From the NCBI GenBank assembly GCA_951394405.1, contig CATOBT010000018.1:1-54990 (forward strand): a stretch of DNA of 54,990 nt, read 5' to 3'. The translations under genes and the position numbers were made by a program. Under the pieces are notes generated by a model. The model did not search any database, had not been told where the DNA came from, and was given only the letters and a program-made list of their open reading frames with translations. Shown in pieces: positions 32,934-46,278 of the stretch (position 1 is the stretch's first letter; each line of letters begins with the position of its first letter). This DNA comes from Coprinellus micaceus. Lineage: Eukaryota > Basidiomycota > Agaricomycetes > Agaricales > Psathyrellaceae.

Positions 32934-35900
32934 ATTTTTACAAATATAAACATTTAGTTTTTTTATAAATTAGTATTGCTAAACTAATAAATCTTATACT
33001 TTACAGTATTTACATTTGCAACCTATTTAGAAATGTTCTATTTCTTAATTATTATTGTTCTGTTTTAATTTTGTTAAAGCAAAACAATATATTAGTATAA
33101 AGGGAGTAGATTCTTGCTTTATAGACATTCAGCACTTATCTATTATGTTTGTGGCTACCCAACTATGCATTTATATCAATTTAATTAAAATAAAATTAAA
33201 ATGATTACAAACAATTGGTACACTATATAAACACAGCCTATTGGTCCTTTCGTACTGGAAGGTCTGTCCCTGTTTACTAAATTTTCCACCAGAAGATAGG
33301 GACCATACTGACTCACGTCGTATTAAACCCAACTCACGTACCCTTTTAATCGGCGAACAGCCGAACCCTTCCAAGCTTCTTCCCCCGGAGGATAGGATGA
33401 GTCGACATCGAGGTGCCAAACAGCCGAGACAATGTGTACTCTCGTCGGCTATCAGCCTGTTATCCCTAGCGTAACTTTTATTAATTGATCCCCGTCTATC
33501 CCATATTATAGCGAGGGGTCACTATGCCCTACTTACGTATCTGTTTGACTTTTAAGTCTATCAGTTAAGCATGCTTAACGCCATTGAACTCTGCGCAACC
33601 CTTCACTGGTTGATTGATCTCCATTCAATTTCTAGCTATGCCTTTTAAAAAGAAAAAACTCTTAGAAATGACCAATTTAATTTAATAAAATCATAATCAG
33701 GTCAGGTCAATAGAGGTATTTGTAATTTTAATTTTTATTAAATTATATTGGTTGCTAAGCAAGCCAAAAAAACAAAACAATTGGATGTACTTTGCTACTA
33801 TTTTAAAGACGACCGCCCCAGTCAAACTGCCAATTAGTCAACTCTCCCTTTATATTTTAATTTTAAGGTGAACATAAACCCAACTTATATTATAAGGTTT
33901 CCACTAACATCTTTCGATTTACCTATTCACTATTAATATAAGCTGTTCTAGATTCATATGATAACTAATTACAGTAAAGCTGCATAGGGTCTTCCCGTCC
34001 CCCTGGTGGTAACGCGCATCTGCACGCGTAATTCAATTTCACTGAGCAAGTTGTAGAGACAGCGAGACCATCGTTACATTATTGATACCGGACCACATTT
34101 AATGGCCAATTTATTTTGCTACCTTAGGATCCTCATAGTTAAGACCGCTATTAACCAGACTTTCGATAAATCACAGTTTTATTAGTAAAAGCGCTAATGC
34201 AGTATTGCAATAAACGCTACTAACCATGATTGTTCTTATATTAATGGCATTGGGCAAATTTCACACAGTATACTATCACATTAATGATTGCACTGTGTTG
34301 TGTTTTTAGTAAACAGTCGTGGCCTCCGATTATGTGTCACCTTATTATTAATTACTTGTTTCCAAGTAATATATATTAAATAATAAGGTACCTCTTGTCG
34401 TCAAACTTATGAGGTGAATTTGCCGAGTTCCTTAACAACTTTTAGCTCTACGCCTTAGTATTCTCAACTAACGAACCTGTGTCGGTTTAGGGTACGGTAG
34501 TACTAAGCTTTAAATTAATTAAAGCCAATATATTAATTTCCTGATCATTAAATATTGCGCTGTATTTTACAAAAAGCAATATATAATGATTTGCTATAAT
34601 ATACTCATCAGTAGTAGCTATTGCTACATTCCTTAGAGGCCGCATTAACACAAAGAGGATCAACCTTTCTATTGTAACCCTTTCGTATTCGGCGAATTCC
34701 ATTATAGGAATTTTTTACGTTACTCATGTCAGCATTCTCTCTTCAGTAACCTAATATATAATGAAACACTATAATTTCAACAGTTATACTGAATGTTCTA
34801 CTACCTAGATTAAGAATAAATACTAAAAAATATTAATATCTTAATCAACACAATATCGGTTGATTGTTTAGACCCGTTGAATTTTCGGCGCGACTATCTC
34901 TAGTAGCTGCTGTTGCGTTGTTACAAACGTTCATTATAAGTAGCGACTGCCAGGCTCACTTCACAGCTGTATTTGATATTGCTACGTCCTTAATTTCACT
35001 TAACAATCATTTGGGACCTTGATTAGTGTTCTCGGCTGTTTCCGTCTTGACTGTCCAACTTAGCATGTACAGTCTGAATATCTACTATCAATTTATGTAA
35101 TTCCGAGATTCACTTCCAAAGGTAAGATTTTCTAGATCCCCGCAACCTAAACGCATTAACCAAAATTAAAAATTAACAGGTTATTTTGTTGGGAATTGCC
35201 TTGCTGTACCTCCATAAATCTCTTAGGTAGACATCATACTAAAATATGTTTCGGTAGAAAACCAGCTAGCACCAGGTTAGATTGGCATTTCACCACTTAC
35301 CAAAACTCATCGGAGAATTATGCAACATTCAACCGTTCGATCCATTATAATCTGGTCTTGGTAAGATCACCTGGCTTCGGGTCTAATAGAAGTAACTTAC
35401 CCATTACTATTTTGTTTTTATAGTATAGTCGCTTTCGCTAAGGCTATGAACCTTGCTACTTCTATTAACTTGCTGACCCATTATGCAAAAGGTACGCCGT
35501 CATTCTACTAACAATTAATGTTAAGAATTTCGACTGCTTATAGAATTACTAATTCAAGATCTATTTCACCATTTTTTAATTTAACTAAATTAAAATATAT
35601 GTATACTACATGCTTTTCAAACTTTTCCTTCACAGTACTTTTGCACTATCGCTAAATTTATAATACTTAGCCTTAGAGGATGGTTCCCCTTTATTCCAAC
35701 AAGTTAACTCTCATTGTACTTATTATTCTAGTAATATTTAAGCCATGTCTATTTTTAAAAAAATCCAGACAGGCAGTAACTAGTTATTATCTATTTTTAA
35801 AAAATAAGATAATAATTATCCACTCATTTAAAGCGCTTGCTAATTTATCTTAGCAAGGAGTTTATATTAATATAAGGACTATTATTAACCTTTTTATAGT

Positions 35901-36254
35901 TATATTTTAAAATTAAAATATATTTTGTTTTTTATATATAAACTCGATATTTAGGCTAATTCGATTTCACTCACCATTACTTTCGAAGTCTCGGTTGATT
36001 TCCTTTCCTTTCCTTAATAAAATGTTTTACTTCAGGAAGTGTTTTATAATAAAGATTTACCTTAGGATTGCTTAATAAATATATTCCTTAATATTATTTT
36101 TTTAGGTTAAGCTTTTGGTTTAATAACCTCCTTTTTATATAAATTTGCCTTAGTTTTCCTTAATAATCCCTTTTTATTACGTTTATGTTAATACAATTAT
36201 TTTTAATGTTACTATATATTTGACATCGATACTTTTAAATCTGTTAATTTATTA
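32934..36254 (-). rRNA. rnl: Large-subunit ribosomal RNA (copy 2)
   Basis: It is the inverted-repeat duplicate of 11000-14320, on the minus strand, with the same conserved segments. Two full rRNA operons are unusual for a fungal mitochondrion. Confidence 0.94.
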
Positions 36255-36419
36255 TTAAAATATGTTTTATTCTTATTATTATTAAATTGTAAAATTTAAA
36301 GATTAAATCTTAAAAAAACCTGTCCTGACCACTTACCATAAAGGTCGGGTCAAGTCATTGGCAACAAAATCACTAATTTAAAAATAAGGGTCATGGTCAG
36401 AGGGTTAAAATATGTTTTA

Positions 36420-37984
36420 TTTATTATCCAACTGCTCGTTCCCGAACAGTTACCTTGCTATGACTTTTGAGATGTTACTCAGAAGAGTTCACTAATATTA
36501 ATAATATAAAACAATTATAATTGTTTTAAATTAAATATTGGTAATTAAAACCATGATTTGATCTTAAGATAAGATTATAGTCAGTATAATTATAATTATA
36601 TAAATAGTAGTTTCTCTCTATCCAAGCTTCTTCCCAGCGACAGACAGTTAGTTCATCCCGAATATAAACTTCACCGTTGCGTAATGATCAACGATTACTC
36701 GAAATTCCTCCTTCATGTTGTCGAATTTCAGACAACAATCCGTCTAAAAAAAAAATTAACTTTCTTTAATGATTTGCTATTTCTTTACTTAGATTTTTGC
36801 GTCATTTTGTAAAAGTTTTTATAGCACGTCTATAGCCCAGTTCATGAGGGCCATAACGACTTGTCTTAGTCCCAAATGAATTTATTTAAAATACATAAAT
36901 TGTTAAGTAAAAATTAACAACAGGGATTGCGTCCGTTAGTGGAGTTAACCTAACTTTTCACAATACGGACTGACGACAGCCATGCAACACCTGTAAACGA
37001 ATTTCTAATAATTTATTTAAAAAAATAAATAGTAGAAACTACTCAAATAATAATTAAAAATTATTTTTTTGGATATACAAGAACTGGTAAGATTTTACGC
37101 GTACTCTCGTATTAAATAACATGCTTCACTTCGTTTGCTTCGAGACCGACTAATTTTTTTGGTTTCAGTTTTGCAACCGTACTCTCAAGGCGGAATGGTT
37201 AACGCGTTAGCATCGCTATCAATTCTTTTATTAACAAACTACCATTCATCGTTGACAGTGAGAGGTATCTGGGTATCTAATCCTATTTCCTATTCTCACC
37301 TTCGTTTCTCAGCGTCAATCATTTCTAGATAAAAAGCTTTCACCCTTAGTATTCCACTTAATATCTACGGATTTCATCCCTACACTAAGTATTATTTGGT
37401 TTATCCTCAATATGATTCTAGCTTATAGTCATTCATTTTTATATTATGATAATTTAAAAATGGAACTTTTGTAAGCTGCCTACACACCCTTTACGCCTTT
37501 TAAAGACGACTAACGTTTGCGTTTCTGGCGTTACCGAGTCTTCTGGCACCAGTAATTTAGACAACACTATTAGTAAAGTAATATCATTTTTTTCCTTTAC
37601 GTTATCATAAAGACCATCTATTAAATGATTTTATGATTTCAGTTAGCTAGTTCACTCTTGCGAGCATTGACTAATATTCTTGACTGCAGATTGCTTATGC
37701 AATTTGGGACTTCTCATTCCCAATGTGGCCAGCGGTTCTTTCAAACTTGACTATTGATCGTAGGCTTGGTAGGCTTTTACTCTACCAACTACCATTAAAC
37801 AAAATAAATCAATTCTTATAGTGGAAAATTTCCTTTATTATAAAACTATCCTCTATTTGAGAGGTCTATAAGGTATCTAATTTATTATTACTCACCTGTA
37901 CACCTTGTTATTTGAAAACAAACGATTTGCATGTCTTAAAACTACTGAAAAACGTTCAATCAGAACCAAAATTAAATTCTTACT
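36420..37984 (-). rRNA. rns: Small-subunit ribosomal RNA (copy 2)
   Basis: It is the inverted-repeat duplicate of 9270-10834, on the minus strand and upstream of rnl in transcription order. Confidence 0.95.
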
Positions 37985-38102
37985 GATAATTTAATATAAA
38001 TTACTATTTATATTGTATTTTATATGCTATGGCTATAGAATTTTTCTAAGCAAGCAATTTTTATTTTTTTATTACTCTTTTATTTTTACTGCTTTTTATG
38101 AT

Positions 38103-39312
38103 TTATAAAAATAACTGACCTGACCATAAGGTCACTAATTTTTTCAATGAACTAGGCAACTTTTGGATAGAATCCTGAATATATACTCTATAAGGGTATT
38201 TACCATTAATAGGAGTACCATAATTCAAGGTGATACTAATAATCCGCCCTTACTTACCCTGCTAAAGCAGGGTTAGTCACTGAAAACAATGCTAGCATCT
38301 GCTAGTTCAAATATATATTTTAAAATAAAATTAGAATCAAAATTAGATAAATTATGACAATTGAAGGTATATCCGTTATACTTTCTTCTAAGTATGGATT
38401 GGAAAGCATCTTTGAACATGTAGCTTTCATTTATATAATCTCCTAAGAAGAAAGATAAACCTGCAGTAGCATCCAGATTATTATAATAAATACAGATTAA
38501 GTAAGGTTTGAATATTACCCTCCCGTTATCTTGAGTTACTCTTTGAGCTTCAATATCGAATACTCCTATTTTATTGCTAAGTATTTTATCCCCCGCCAAT
38601 TCTTGCATAAAATTAGTATTAATAGAATTAGTAACTAATAACATTTTACCGTCGATAGAATATAAATATTTTTTAGGATATTTACCTAAAATTACTCTTT
38701 CGAATGTTCCGGCTTCTTTTTGAATATCTTGAATTCGTATTTTACATAAGCCATCCTTGAATACTTCTATGTTATTAGTCTTAAAACCAAATTCATTTTT
38801 AATTACTTCTATTTGAAATACCTTATTACCTTCGGCAAACACTGTGTATCTCATACTATCATTTGTGGAAATAGGAGTACCTAAAACAGTTCCCATAAGA
38901 TAAGGACTATTAAAACCTGGAATTTTATAATGATGACGAAAGTCACTGTCGTGAAATCACTTTTTCTTTTTGTGAAGCCACCGGTTAACATTCTTTCCGT
39001 AGGTATATCTCCTGACCAAAGGTCACTATAGAAACCGTGGAAATTAACAGCAGAGAAAAAGACATCCGTATAACCAGAATCTTTTAAGAACAATTCTGCT
39101 ATGATATTATTTATAAAGAGTATTTTTTCCTCTTGCGTACCAGTAGTTCCCCACATCTTATCAATAGAAATGAAGCCGCCAGAAGTTTTTTCCAATTGGA
39201 ACTGTATTAAAATATAACCTTTATTATTCTTTTCTTGCATAATAGGAATAACTTTTTCTTCCCAAACTTTTTGTATGTATTTTCTAATAATATCGCTAGT
39301 AATTAGAGTGAC
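38103..39312 (-). pseudogene. dpo: Decayed second plasmid-type DNA polymerase (copy 2)
   Basis: It is the inverted-repeat duplicate of 7942-9151, with the same three hairpin disruptions. It retains exonuclease motifs I and II but no polymerase domain. Confidence 0.88.
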
Positions 39313-39452
39313 TTACTTAGAAAGTCAACCTGACCCTGACCTGAGCCTGCTTACTTTCGTAAGTGACTGACCATAAAGGTCAGGTCAGTCATGGTAAGTG
39401 GTCAGGGTCAGGTAAGTCCAGTCAAGTAAGTAACCACTTAAATATATAACAA
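39313..39452. repeat. Hairpin array between the head-to-head dpo genes (copy 2)
   Basis: It mirrors 7802-7941. An in-frame TAA at 39447, six bases before the GTG, blocks 5' extension of the intact dpo frame. Confidence 0.8.
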
Positions 39453-42266
39453 GTGCTTACAGACAAATTAATAGAAACAAGCATTAAAAATTTCTGGAAA
39501 GAAAGAGTTTTAAAATATAAGAACCTGACTGACCAAAGGTCAAGTCATAAACATTTAATTTTATGTTATAGAGCATTAGCTGCGGATAGCACTATTTTCA
39601 CATTAGGTCCAATGATTAGAGTTAATATTAACGAAACATCTATGGAATACATTATTAAAAAAATTATTACTATATTAAGTTTAAAGAACGATGCATATAA
39701 AAATAAAGGTTTAAATTCTATAATATTTCACTATGGTTTTGTAGAAGGTAAGGCTCCAGCTTATAATGTAAGCCTAGAAAATAAAAATATTATACATCAA
39801 AACTATAGACACTATAAATTACCTATGATTTTAGATCCGTTTAAATATGGTTTATTATTATTTGAGGAAAATCGATTGGAACATGATCACTTCTATATCT
39901 TGCAAAATAATAATGGTAATACATTTAAAATATTACAAACTATAGACCCTATTACAGGTTTAATTCATAATAATGTAGAATTAATAAGAAATGGAGTTAC
40001 TGGTTTAGTTTATTCGGATCAAGAAATTAGTAATGGTATATTTACTAGAAGTATTGGTTCTAATAAATATTATTGTAGTTTAGAAAAAGGAATGGAGTTT
40101 TTCCATAGTATTAAGCAGAATAAGTTTATCAAGCCTGGAGTTATAGATAAAGAATTAAACCAGGATATAATTACATTAGATATAGAAACATATCAAAACA
40201 AAAAGAATAACCTAGTTAGGTTAATGCCATATTTAATAAGCTTCTACGATGGAGAACATTCATTTTCTAATTATTTAACTGATTTTTCTAATTCTGATTT
40301 AATGATCTTAGATATTCTTGATAAACTTATTATTAGAAAATACGATGGTTTTAAAGTTTACGTACACAATTTAAGTAATTTCGATTCTTTATTCTTACTA
40401 GATATATTACAAAATAATTTTGATATTAGTCTAATAAGAAATAAGGGTCGGCTTATCAGTATGAAAATAAGTAAAACTGTACCTAGTTTAATACATAAGG
40501 ATAAAGTAACAGTTATCAGTTTAACTTTCTATGATAGTTATCAATTACTTCCTTCTTCATTAAGAAAATTAGCATTATCATTTAATACAATTACTCAAAA
40601 AGATATTTTTCCATATAACTTTGTTAATAAGGATAATTTAAATTATATTGGACCAGTACCAAGTATGGAATTCTTTCCATTGGATACCTTTTCTAGTGTA
40701 ACTGAATATAATAGTTATGCATATAATAACTTTCCATCTCATGACTGGAATCTTAAAAAAGAAAGTATTAAATATTGTCAATTAGATTGTATTAGTTTAT
40801 ATCAAGTATTAAATAAATTTAGCCAATTAATATGGGATAAGTACCATATTAATATAACTAAGTTCCCTACATTGACTAGTTTAACTTTTAGTATATTTAG
40901 GGCACATTTCTTAGGAACTAATAAAATACCTATGTTAGCTGGGCAATTCTATAATGATATTAAGCAAGCTTATACTGGAGGAAGTACTGATATGTTTATA
41001 CCAACTAATTTGTTTAAAAACAATATTAGTAGTTCAAGTATCTTGTCTAAAGTTTTTAAAAATGCTTGGGAAGTTATTTGTATTCTATATTATTATGATG
41101 TTAATTCTTTATATCCATATATTATGTCACAATTTGAATTACTGTCCCCCAGGGGACACGGAAAAATAGTTTACTTCGAAGGTAATATTTATAATCCTGA
41201 TTTAGTTATTAATAATATCATACCGCAAAATGTTTTAGGTTTCTATTACTGTAAGGTTATTGCTCCTAATAATTTATTACATCCTATTATTCAGTTACGA
41301 ATAAATAATACTACTTTAGCACCGTTAGGTAGTTTTGAATGTATGCTTTATAACAAAGAAATTGAAAATGCTAGAAAATATGGGTATGATATACAAGTTT
41401 TATGAGGTTATTATTTTACCGAAAAAGCCTATCTATTCAAGGAATATATTAAACAATTGTATGAACTTAGACTTACATATGATAAATCACATCCTATGAA
41501 TTTAATTGCTAAATTGTTAATGAATAGTCTTTATGGGAGATTTGGTATGGATTTTTCTTTGGAAAATACTAGTATAGTTAATAATATAGAAATTAATGAT
41601 ATGTTGAATAATAATAATAATAATAATGGTAATATTATTGACATAGAACCTTTAGGTAAAAATAACTTTATCGTTACTCGTGATCAACCGTTTTATGCTA
41701 ACATAAAGGATAAAATGTCTAGTTTATCACATCATCATAATATTAATGTTGGGATTGCTGCAGCTATTACTGCTTTAGCTAGAATTTATATGAGTAAGTT
41801 TAAAAATAACCCTTTGTTTAAATTATTTTATACAGACACAGATAGTATTTTTATAGATAAAAACCCTGTAGAAATGAATACTATTTTTAATGATGTTATA
41901 GGTAATAAGTTGGGTCAACTTAAACTTGAACATACCATTAAAAAAGCTGTATTCTTAGCTCCTAAGGCTTATTTCCTAGAATTAGAAAAAGGTGAATCTA
42001 TTGTTAAAATCAAAGGTTTAAATTCTACTGTATTAAAAACTTTGAATAAAGATAATATAATAAATTTAGATACTTTTTTAAGTGTTCTAAATAAAGATAA
42101 TGTAGTTGTTGTTGATCAGCATAAAACTATTAAAAATTTATTGGATGGTTCATTAGATATAGTTGAACAGGCATATACAATTAAACATAATTCTAATAAG
42201 CGAAATCTTGTATATCAGGATGGTATTTTGATTAATACTACACCTAAAGTATTATCCAAAACCTAG
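39453..42266 (+). CDS. dpo: Plasmid-type family B DNA polymerase with in-frame TGA (copy 2)
   Basis: It is identical to the copy at 4988-7801. The GTG at 39453 is the first available start, the TGA is at 41403-41405, and the frame runs on through motif B (NSLYGRFG) and motif C (YTDTDS) to TAG at 42264. All exonuclease and polymerase residues are kept. It points toward nad6, with which it converges. No plasmid RNA polymerase gene accompanies it, so the plasmid of origin is only partly preserved. Function depends on whether TGA is translated. Confidence 0.9.
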
Positions 42267-42581
42267 CCCTTCTATATTTATGGAGGCCTAATTTTTCCTT
42301 AAATTAAACATCATGATGACTTAGACTGATAACAAACTTTAGGATTTTGTTCAGATAGCTAACTTTTAATCGGTTATCAGGGGTATGACTAGCCCCTCTG
42401 AAAAGTAAGCTTTTTTATATTTTTTCCGGGTCTATGAAAATTCTAAATTTCTCTGCTTACAAGCCTTCCGTTTTATACTTTATTTCTAGTTAAATAACTC
42501 TCTACTACTAAAATATTACTGACTTACCATAAAGGTCAAGTCACTATCAGTCCTTTGGACAGAAGGGCTAGCTTTGCTTAT
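42267..42581 (+). other. Possible structured 3' region of dpo (copy 2)
   Basis: It mirrors 4673-4987 and lies between the convergent dpo and nad6 genes. It contains the CTGATAAC...GTTATCAG pairing. Confidence 0.4.
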
Positions 42582-43238
42582 TTATTTTTTCGATAAAACA
42601 ATAGTAGAAAACATAGCTAATAATAAAATAAAACTTAAAATTATTAATAAGATTGAAGAATAGGTATATAAGGTATGTCCTAATACTTCTATTTGTAAAA
42701 AATTTGTTATGTAAAAATCATTATTTGCAATTGCTTGTCCCAAAGGATTAGCGCTTACATTAACGTTACCTGTAGGGGAAAAAGCTATAGTTTCTAATAA
42801 ATTAATGTTTGTTTCTGCTGCTAAAATATTATGATAATTTAAAATATTTAATTGACTTTTAGCTGACGTAAATAATAAACTAGGAATATTATTAAAATTA
42901 AATGGTATTATACTATAAAAAATATATACAAATAAAGATCCTATAGAAATAGCTAAAGGTAAATTTTTAGTATATTGAGTTCCCGTTTCTAATATATCTG
43001 TTAATTTAATATTTATCATCATTATTACAAATAAAAATAATACTGCTATTGCTCCTACATATACTATAATATAAGATATTCCTATAAATTGTATTCCTAT
43101 TAATATTAAATAACCTGCTGCTAATACAAAAGTAAATATTAAATATATAACTGAAATTACAGGATTTTTAGCTGTTATAGTTAATATTCCTGATAATACA
43201 GTACCAATAGATAAAAAATTTAAAATTAAGGTTGTCAT
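42582..43238 (-). CDS. nad6: NADH dehydrogenase subunit 6 (complex I)
   Basis: This 218-residue membrane subunit of complex I has five hydrophobic helices and the conserved IIVYVGAIAVLFLFVIMMI segment of helix 3. A long hydrophilic loop lies between helices 4 and 5, as in fungi. It starts at ATG 43238. Its 3' 395 nt lie inside inverted-repeat copy 2, so that part is duplicated at 4278-4672 as a truncated fragment. Confidence 0.98.
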   Translation of the reverse strand: MTTLILNFLSIGTVLSGILTITAKNPVISVIYLIFTFVLAAGYLILIGIQFIGISYIIVYVGAIAVLFLFVIMMINIKLTDILETGTQYTKNLPLAISIGSLFVYIFYSIIPFNFNNIPSLLFTSAKSQLNILNYHNILAAETNINLLETIAFSPTGNVNVSANPLGQAIANNDFYITNFLQIEVLGHTLYTYSSILLIILSFILLLAMFSTIVLSKK

Positions 43239-43912
43239 TTTATTATTTAAATTTATTTTTTTGTTGGTAGTCCTTATTTAATTTGTTAAATAAAATTGGG
43301 ACAGTAGTAGCGTTTAATATTAAAAATCTTATTAGTGACGAAAATCAGTAACCGACTGATCATGACTGACCAAAGGTCACTTACGAAAGTAAGTGACTTA
43401 CCATAAAGGTCAGGTCAGTCAGTTAATAGTCGAGCAGGGACAGGCCTACATGTTTCTGACTCAAGATTATAAGCTACTAAACTATAAATTGACTTTTGTA
43501 TTTATCTTATTTTAAAAAATATACGTAAACTGACTTACTTAGAAAGTCAACCTGACCCTTACCTTTATGGTCAGTAAGTAAGTAACAGATAAGGAATAGT
43601 TACGTATAATAATATTATAGTAGGTTTAACCTAAAAAATTTAACTTTAATATTATTTATAATTATTGTATAGCGTACGCAACTTGCTTAGCTTGGTTTGT
43701 GCTAGCGCAACTGATTGACTTACTGACCATGACTGACGAAAGTAAGGTCAGGTAAGTAAGTAATGGTGACGAAAGTAAGTATGGCTGTTACTACTATTTA
43801 AAAAAAATTTAGTTGCTATACAAGCAGTATTAAAGTTAAGGTGACTTAGCACACATTTTAAGTTAATAAAATTTTAGTTTAAAAATAATAAATTAAAAAA
43901 AAAGCCTATTTA
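43239..43912. repeat. Hairpin-rich spacer between nad6 and trnD
   Basis: I see no gene. Palindromes of the GACC, CTTACG-AAAG-TAAG and TGACGAAAGTCA types fill about half of it, with AT-rich sequence between. Confidence 0.7.
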
Positions 43913-43985
43913 CGAGCCCTTACAGATTCGAACTGAAACACCTCTAATTGACAATTAGATACTCTACCAATTAAGCTAAGGGCCC
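43913..43985 (-). tRNA. trnD: tRNA-Asp (GUC)
   Basis: On the minus strand the acceptor GGGCCCT/AGGGCTC has one wobble. The anticodon arm TCTAA-TTGTCAA-TTAGA gives GUC. Confidence 0.94.
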
Positions 43986-44262
43986 TCAAATTACTAGCAG
44001 CCTTACCTGCTGTCCCTTACCTTTATGGTAGAGCAAACGCAGCAGTTGCCTGTCTTATTTTTAAACAAATTTAGTTGCTTAGTGACCTGACCATCAGGTT
44101 GACTTTCTAAGTAAGTCAGTTCATCAGGCAAATTATAGTTTATTATATACTCTTTTAAAAATAAGTAGTAGTCCCTGCCCGACCATAAAGGTCGAGGCTT
44201 ACTTTCTAAGCCAGTGACTTTCGTCATAAAAATAAAACAGGCTTACTTATTTAAATTAAAAT

Positions 44263-44343
44263 TACGAGTAAAGAGACTTGAACTCTTATGATTATCTCAT
44301 GAATACCTAAAATCCACCTGGCTACCAATTTCAGCATACTCGT
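44263..44343 (-). tRNA. trnL: tRNA-Leu (UAG)
   Basis: On the minus strand the acceptor ACGAGTA/TACTCGT is perfect. The anticodon arm TGGAT-TTTAGGT-ATTCA gives UAG. It has a long variable arm. Confidence 0.9.
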
Positions 44344-44463
44344 GTATTTAATTTCTAGTATTATCTAGTCAAGGTCAGTAACACAGCCATAAGCGTTATT
44401 TTTTAATTAATAATTAGTCGCTAAGCAATAGCGATAAATAGAAGGGGTAAAATTTTTTAATTA

Positions 44464-45480
44464 TTAGTAAGGTAATATATCAAATCCTATTAAAATACTT
44501 GGTATTAAAATTATAAATGCTACACATATAGGCAATAAATTTAACCAACATAAATCAATTAATTGATCATATCTTAATCTAGGTAATGTAGCTCTAAACC
44601 ACACGAAAAAGAAACAGAAAATACAAGTTTTAATACCTAAAATAATAGCTTGAATATTAATAATTGAATTATTTACAAATATTTCAGGAAATTGATAACC
44701 CCCTAAAAATAAAATTGAAGTAATACAACTAAATAATACTATTGAAGAATATTCTCCTAAAAAAAAAAATACGAAGGGAACAGATGAATGTTCAGTAAAG
44801 AAACCAGCTACTAATTCAGATTCTGCTTCTTGTAAATCAAAAGGAGTTCTAGAAGTTTCAGCTAAAATAGCAATAAAATAAAAAATAAATACAGGTAATA
44901 ATGGTAATATAAACCATACTGATATTTGTGCTTCTATTATTGTAATATAATTTAAAGATCCGGTTAATAAAATTATTATTAAGATTGCAGAACTTAAAAT
45001 TAATTCATAAGATATCATTGCAGCTGTGGATCTTAAAGATCCTAAAAAAGCATATTTTGAATTAGCAGACCATCCAGCTAATAATACTCCATATACTCCT
45101 AAAGAAGATAAAGCTAAAGTATATAATATACTCATAGAATAATCAGAGATTGCTATACCTTGACCAAAAGGTATTACTCCCCATCCTAATAAACTAAAAA
45201 CTAAAGAAGATACAGGAGCTAAATAAAATATTACTTTATTAGATTGTGAAGGTATTACTGTTTCTTTTAATATTAATTTTAAAGCATCTGCAAAGGGTTG
45301 TAATACTCCATAATAACCTACTGTATTTGGACCTACTCTTCTTTGATGTGCAGCTAATTGTTTTCTTTCTATAATTGTCATGAAAGCAACTGCTAATAAT
45401 ACTGGAACTATTATAGTTACTACATCTATTAAATTAAATAATAAAGATTTTAAAAAACTTGCGTTGCTTAAGTTGATCAT
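44464..45480 (-). CDS. nad1: NADH dehydrogenase subunit 1 (complex I)
   Basis: The 338-residue quinone-site membrane subunit of complex I has the conserved ERKQLAAHQRRVGPN and AETSRTPFDLQEAESELV segments that line the ubiquinone channel, and eight hydrophobic helices. It starts at ATG 45480 and has no intron. It begins the minus-strand run nad1, trnL, trnD, nad6 and faces a 1-kb hairpin-rich spacer. Confidence 0.99.
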   Translation of the reverse strand: MINLSNASFLKSLLFNLIDVVTIIVPVLLAVAFMTIIERKQLAAHQRRVGPNTVGYYGVLQPFADALKLILKETVIPSQSNKVIFYLAPVSSLVFSLLGWGVIPFGQGIAISDYSMSILYTLALSSLGVYGVLLAGWSANSKYAFLGSLRSTAAMISYELILSSAILIIILLTGSLNYITIIEAQISVWFILPLLPVFIFYFIAILAETSRTPFDLQEAESELVAGFFTEHSSVPFVFFFLGEYSSIVLFSCITSILFLGGYQFPEIFVNNSIINIQAIILGIKTCIFCFFFVWFRATLPRLRYDQLIDLCWLNLLPICVAFIILIPSILIGFDILPY

Positions 45481-45718
45481 TTTTTTTTGTGTTTAATTGT
45501 AAGAATGTTAGAAGTGGCTGTCTAATTTTTAATTTTGGTTAAAAACAAAAATTTATATCATAAACAGCTGTCCCAGCCTTACCATAAAGGTAATGGTCAG
45601 TCAGGGACCTTATGGTAAGGTAAAGCAGGGAAACTGATTTTTTTTAATAGACACACAACCAAGTACGCTTTTTATTATTATTACTTACCCAGCCTTACTT
45701 ACTTTCGTAACCATGACT

Positions 45719-45796
45719 GACCTGACCCTGCTAAAGCAGGGTTTAACCTGACTTAGAAAGTCACTTAAGCAGGTTTGACTTTCTAAGTAATTAAGT
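45719..45796. repeat. 78-bp direct repeat, copy 1
   Basis: It starts GACCTGACCCTGC and ends AAGTAATTAAGT, and by eye is identical to 46201-46278. It contains CCCTGCTAAAGCAGGG and two ACTTAGAAAGT-type elements. Confidence 0.9.
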
Positions 45797-46200
45797 GACC
45801 TTTAGTTTCAGTCAGTTAAGCTGCCTTAAAAAAAAGATAAGGCTGAAAGACAGTGACCAGACTAACCCTTACTTTAGTAAGGGTAAGTCAGGTCATCAGG
45901 CAGTTAATCTACAAAAAATTAAAGGTAAGCCTTAATTAATAATAATTATATTTGTAAATAAAATATATATTAGCCTTATTTTAATAAAAAAAAGGAATAG
46001 CTATATAATATTATTATAATTTTATAAATACAAACTTTTAAAAATTATTATTGATATGTTAAAATTTTAACATTTTTGTTAAAAAATAAGTTGCTGTGAC
46101 TTACTGACCATTAATTACTTAGCTGACCTTTATGGTAATTAAGTCCTGGTAAGGTCGCCCACAAGTAACTAGTCTTATTTTTATAGTAGTACTCTGACTT

Positions 46201-46278
46201 GACCTGACCCTGCTAAAGCAGGGTTTAACCTGACTTAGAAAGTCACTTAAGCAGGTTTGACTTTCTAAGTAATTAAGT
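46201..46278. repeat. 78-bp direct repeat, copy 2
   Basis: It is the duplicate of 45719-45796, 404 bp downstream of it. Confidence 0.9.

Larger units (their letters stand above)
31679..42976 (-). repeat. Large inverted repeat, copy 2 (11,298 bp, probably the ancestral copy)
   Basis: This is the reverse complement of the copy at 4278-15575. It lies between the complete atp6 (start codon in the repeat) and the complete nad6 (3' 395 nt in the repeat). Intact genes across both edges mark this as the original location. Single-copy regions of 16,103 bp and, if the molecule is circular, 16,291 bp separate the copies. Recombination between them would invert one region relative to the other and give two isomers. 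Confidence 0.97.

Noticed and set aside
44003..44227. 74-codon frame between trnD and trnL(UAG)
   Set aside because: It is coded mostly by palindromic elements (LWSG-type peptide) and has no similarity to proteins.
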